A DNA stretch of 64,000 bases. Source: Neocallimastix lanati (nom. inval.) (taxonomy: Eukaryota; Neocallimastigomycota; Neocallimastigomycetes; Neocallimastigales; Neocallimastigaceae). The stretch lies in the NCBI GenBank assembly GCA_016946835.1, contig JACVTC010000020.1:1673667-1737666 (forward strand), written 5' to 3'. The notes beneath the pieces are model-generated. The model saw only the letters and a list, made by a program, of their open reading frames with translations, had not been told where the DNA came from and made no database searches. Below are positions 61,103-64,000 of the stretch, in pieces; position 1 is the first letter of the stretch; each line of letters starts with the position of its first letter. The position numbers and the translations under genes were made by a program.

Positions 61103-61135
61103 GGGAGTTGTCCTTCTCCCATTATTTAGTTTAAA
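61103..61135 (-). promoter_or_regulatory. -1 ribosomal frameshift signal, element D
   Basis: AAT TTA AAC TAA at the gag end gives T TTA AAC (61129-61135), with the stop codon next. Eight bases later is GGGAG-AAGGACAA-CTCCC (61103-61120), a five-pair hairpin. Pol is open in the -1 frame from the heptamer to its own ATG at 61006 and on. Confidence 0.8.
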
Positions 61136-62430
61136 TTATTAAAGCTATCTCCATTATTATTATTATTATTTACATTAGCTTTGAAATTACTATTAATATT
61201 TGAACTAGTAGTATTAATATCCTGATTTATTCCATTAGAATTTCTATTAAAATTATTATTTCCAGTGGGAATATTATTCTCATTAAAATTATTATTATTT
61301 CTATTAGCAATATTATTTCCAGTAAATTTATTATTTTTATTAAAGTAATAATTACTACCATTAAAAGAATTATTGTAGCCATTTTTATTACTATTATTAT
61401 AATAATTGTTATATTTATTACTATTATTATTATAATCAAAATTATTATTATAATTATTACCCATATCATTATTATTCATATTATAAAGATTATTATTTCT
61501 ATTACTACCATTATTTTTATTATTAGGACATTCATAAGCTTTATGTCCTACTTGTTTACATGAGTAACACATAACTGATTTTCTAGCTTTTGGTTCGTAG
61601 TTATTATAGAATCTTCTTGTATCATAAGTATTATTTTGTTGAATTTGTTCTACTCCGTGATAATAATTATTATTATTATTAAAACTTTTATTTTTATTGT
61701 TACTATATCTACCTGGTGTAAACATTCTATTATTGGTGGAGTTTTTATTTATATAACCCATAACATATGATGACGCTTGATATGAATTATCTAAATTATT
61801 TCCATGTTCTCTTAAGCTCCTATAAATTGGATGATTTAATAAATTGTTACTATTTTTATTTATGTTGTTTTGATATACCATAACATTCTGAGAATTTTTG
61901 TTTGTTATAGTTCGTACTTCAGCTTTTTCTGCACGTTCTGCTACTTCGAACGCTTCTGTTAATGTTTTACAGTTGGCCAAAATTACTTGAGAATGTACAT
62001 ATACCCTATCATGTATAGCATTTAAATAATCATCGACACATATTAATTTTTTATATTCCAAGTCAAGTCGATGATAAAGAGTTAAATAATTATAATTAAA
62101 TCCTTTAATTGTTTCATTTCTTTTTATTTTTAAGGCCTTTAAAATTGAACACTTATCATTTTGAGTAATTTCTAAATAATCTTCAATGGCTCTCTGGATT
62201 TCTTTATATGAGGGAAACCTTTTAACATTATTTCTTGTAGTACATAAAGATTTTAAAAGGTTTTTTATGTCAGCCTCTACTGCGTTCTTTACCCAAATAA
62301 AAATTCTGTTTGGTTCCTCAATGTTGTAAATTTCCATAACATTTTTGAAATCTTCTATCCAAGAATCTATGTCCTTACCATAATTTGCTAAGTATGGTAA
62401 GTCTCTTCTAATTTTCGAAGCGTCCGCCAT
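61126..62430 (-). CDS. Element D Gag
   Basis: The 434-residue protein starts MADASKIRRDLPYLANYGKD and has a capsid body (IDSWIEDFKNVMEIYN, FNYNYLTLYHRLD, EAFEVAERAEKAE), a CCHC knuckle CYSCKQVGHKAYEC from Cys288, and a C-terminal third that is almost all Asn with Tyr, Phe and Lys, encoded by AAT/AAC runs. It assembles the particle and binds element RNA. The frame is intact. Compared with C, the knuckle is further from the end because of the Asn-rich extension. Confidence 0.9.
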   Translation of the reverse strand: MADASKIRRDLPYLANYGKDIDSWIEDFKNVMEIYNIEEPNRIFIWVKNAVEADIKNLLKSLCTTRNNVKRFPSYKEIQRAIEDYLEITQNDKCSILKALKIKRNETIKGFNYNYLTLYHRLDLEYKKLICVDDYLNAIHDRVYVHSQVILANCKTLTEAFEVAERAEKAEVRTITNKNSQNVMVYQNNINKNSNNLLNHPIYRSLREHGNNLDNSYQASSYVMGYINKNSTNNRMFTPGRYSNNKNKSFNNNNNYYHGVEQIQQNNTYDTRRFYNNYEPKARKSVMCYSCKQVGHKAYECPNNKNNGSNRNNNLYNMNNNDMGNNYNNNFDYNNNSNKYNNYYNNSNKNGYNNSFNGSNYYFNKNNKFTGNNIANRNNNNFNENNIPTGNNNFNRNSNGINQDINTTSSNINSNFKANVNNNNNNGDSFNNLN

Positions 62431-62516
62431 TTATCTAATTATTATTTTAATTTGAAATTATATTCTTATATACTTTTACGAGTATAATAATATTATTTTT
62501 ATTATTGTTATTATTA

Positions 62517-62566
<50 letters not shown>

Positions 62567-63081
62567 TCTTATTTTATATACTATTACTAAAATATTACTA
62601 TTATTAAAATATTATTTATTATTATTAATTATTAATTCACTATTACTAAAATATTATTTATTATTATTAATTATTACTTAATTCACTATTACTAAAATAT
62701 CATTTAATTATTATTATTATTATTATTAATTCTTATTTTATACACTATTACTAAAATATTATTTATTATTATTATTAAAATATTATCTATTATTTTTTTT
62801 TCTAAATATTATCACATATACTATTAATAAAATATTATTTAATATTAATTTTTATACTAAACTATTACTACTTTTTATTATAATATCATTTCTTAATTAA
62901 AGGTTTATTCGTTTTTATACTGGTCCGAATTCCCAGTTGTCTTTAATTACTAATAAAGATGATAATAAAAAAAAATTAACTATACTAATAATAATAATTA
63001 AAGACTTATTCGTTTTTATTCTGGTTCAAACTCCCAGTTACCTTTAATTATTATTTAATAATAATCATAATAATTTTAGGC

Positions 63082-63126
<45 letters not shown>

Positions 63127-63254
63127 TTTATATATTACTATTATAAAAAAATTAATTATTTAATTTTAATTTAATATTAATTATTTAATTGTCTTTATTT
63201 TTTAAAAAGTAAATATCAATATAAATATAAATTTCATAATATTCTTGGTTTGCA
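62431..63254 (-). other. Element D leader
   Basis: The untranslated leader holds an ATT trinucleotide run at about 62500-62562, two 55-base near-repeats that fold as hairpins (62897-62953 and 62998-63053) and a T run at about 63083-63119. No coding frame is seen. Confidence 0.6.
62897..63053 (-). repeat. Paired hairpin repeats in the element D leader
   Basis: Each unit runs from TTAAAG to CTTTAA with TTATTCGTTTTTAT and an inner CTGG...CCAG stem. The plus strand of the inner part reads CTGGTTCAAACTCCCAG or CTGGTCCGAATTCCCAG, which resembles a tRNA T arm / B box (GGTTCRANNCC). They could be packaging or dimerisation signals. Confidence 0.55.
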
Positions 63255-63272
63255 CGCCCGGATTCTCCACCA
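63255..63272 (-). promoter_or_regulatory. Primer-binding site, element D
   Basis: TGGTGGAGAATCCGGGCG on the minus strand begins after AAAA at the LTR edge. It predicts a tRNA ending CGCCCGGATTCTCCACCA. I cannot name that tRNA from memory. Confidence 0.8.
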
Positions 63273-63276
63273 TTTT

Positions 63277-63889
63277 TGATACGATATTTTATTAAATACC
63301 GTATATGTTAGTTGGGCGTTTGTGCAAAAGGGAATTACTCCAAGAATATTATATTACAATAATTATATTTACTTTTTATTTATTTATCTTTTATTATTTT
63401 ATTTATTATATTTTATCATAAAAAAAATACATGTTTTATTATTATTCCTTAAAAAAAAAGAAAATATTTATTTATAAATTATTTTCATAATTATATTTTT
63501 TACTAATTTTATAAATTTTATTTATCGAAACACTAAAATTAATTAATAAATATAAATATTCATAACTTTTACTTATAACTATTAATTCATATTGTTTAAC
63601 ATTATTTAAAAATTATTTTAATATTAACATCAATTTAATTAAACATTCAATCTCCGTTATAATTAATATAACTAATTTTACTATATTATCAACAATTCTT
63701 TTAATATTTTTAATATTATTATTTAATTTAATATTTTAATAATTAATAATAATAAATTATCTTTAATAATATATTAATAATATATTTTAAGATTCATTAT
63801 ATAAATTAATTTTTAATAAATATTTATATTAATAATTTTTCTAAATAATTTTTCTATTATTTTCTATTATTTTTACTGGACATGCATCA
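63277..63889 (-). repeat. Element D 5' LTR
   Basis: A 613-base LTR, TGATACGAT...ATGCATCA in plus orientation, followed by AAAA and the start of an LTR-A copy. Confidence 0.88.
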
Positions 63890-63893
63890 AAAA

Positions 63894-64000
63894 TGGTATG
63901 GTTCATATAATTTTAGGAATATAATAATAATTAACACAATAATAAAATTACAATAAAAAAAAAAAAAATAATTTGTTTTAAATCAATATTTATTTATTTA
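63894..64000 (-). repeat. Start of another LTR-A copy
   Basis: TGGTATGGTTCATATAATTT and the next 90 bases match the starts at 36778 and 48841. It continues past the window edge. Confidence 0.7.

Larger units (their letters stand above)
54836..63889 (-). mobile_element. Element D, apparently complete Ty3/gypsy retrotransposon
   Basis: The 9.05-kb unit has LTRs at 54836-55450 and 63277-63889 with TGATACGAT...ATGCATCA ends, AAAA flanks on both sides (54832-54835 and 63890-63893), a primer site, leader, gag, a frameshift junction, one open pol frame, a polypurine tract and a 3' hairpin. By eye the LTRs differ only by one or two single-base length changes in homopolymers, so insertion is recent. 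All expected parts are present and unbroken, so it could be active. Confidence 0.88.

Overview
The window looks like part of a chromosome from an anaerobic gut fungus (Neocallimastigomycota). The signs are extreme A+T richness with very long A and T runs, a large gene-free stretch, one Thr-rich cell-surface protein with an expansin-like domain, a decayed ricin-B/CBM18 protein with the same kind of Thr-rich linker, and Asn-rich retroelement proteins. Species cannot be named from the sequence alone. All calls are from reading the sequence; no database search was run.

Layout. 1-405 is a LINE 3' end relic. 835-2440 is a broken secreted-protein gene (ricin-B-like repeats, Thr-rich linker, CBM18 chitin-binding modules). 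3.1-3.8 kb is an unidentified decayed coding stretch. From 3.8 to 22.8 kb there is almost only A/T-rich spacer with microsatellites and one small MULE-transposase relic (about 5.63-5.88 kb). The only intact host-type gene is at 23002-24741: signal peptide, double-psi beta-barrel (expansin/RlpA-like), Thr-rich linker, coiled coil, transmembrane segment, short tail. 26.2-31.8 kb is a head-to-tail series of five truncated or deleted LINE copies separated by poly(A) tracts.

From 31.8 kb to the end the window is stacked LTR retrotransposon material, nearly all on the minus strand. It holds an integrase scrap (31.8-32.3), a plus-strand gag scrap (33.3), element A (gag plus broken protease, 34.2-37.6), element B (Tf1-like, one long broken gag-pol with a solo LTR inside integrase, 37.6-44.6), two further B-type LTRs, a non-autonomous LTR element (46.0-48.8), element C (gag-protease, 3' truncated, 49.6-53.4), two solo LTRs, and element D (54836-63889), which appears complete with near-identical 613-615 bp LTRs, an intact gag and an intact 1783-codon pol.

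How the parts relate. Elements A, C and D share a gag-pol junction built as UUUAAAC, eight bases, then a short hairpin, at the gag stop: a -1 frameshift signal. D and the non-autonomous element share the primer-binding site, a 3' hairpin next to the polypurine tract, and AAAA flanks, so D-type enzymes probably mobilise it. Element B instead has a 12-base match between its primer site and a point just downstream of its own LTR TATA box, as expected for Tf1-like self-priming. Successive LTRs abut one another with exactly AAAA between them at seven places, which suggests repeated integration at the edges of earlier insertions.
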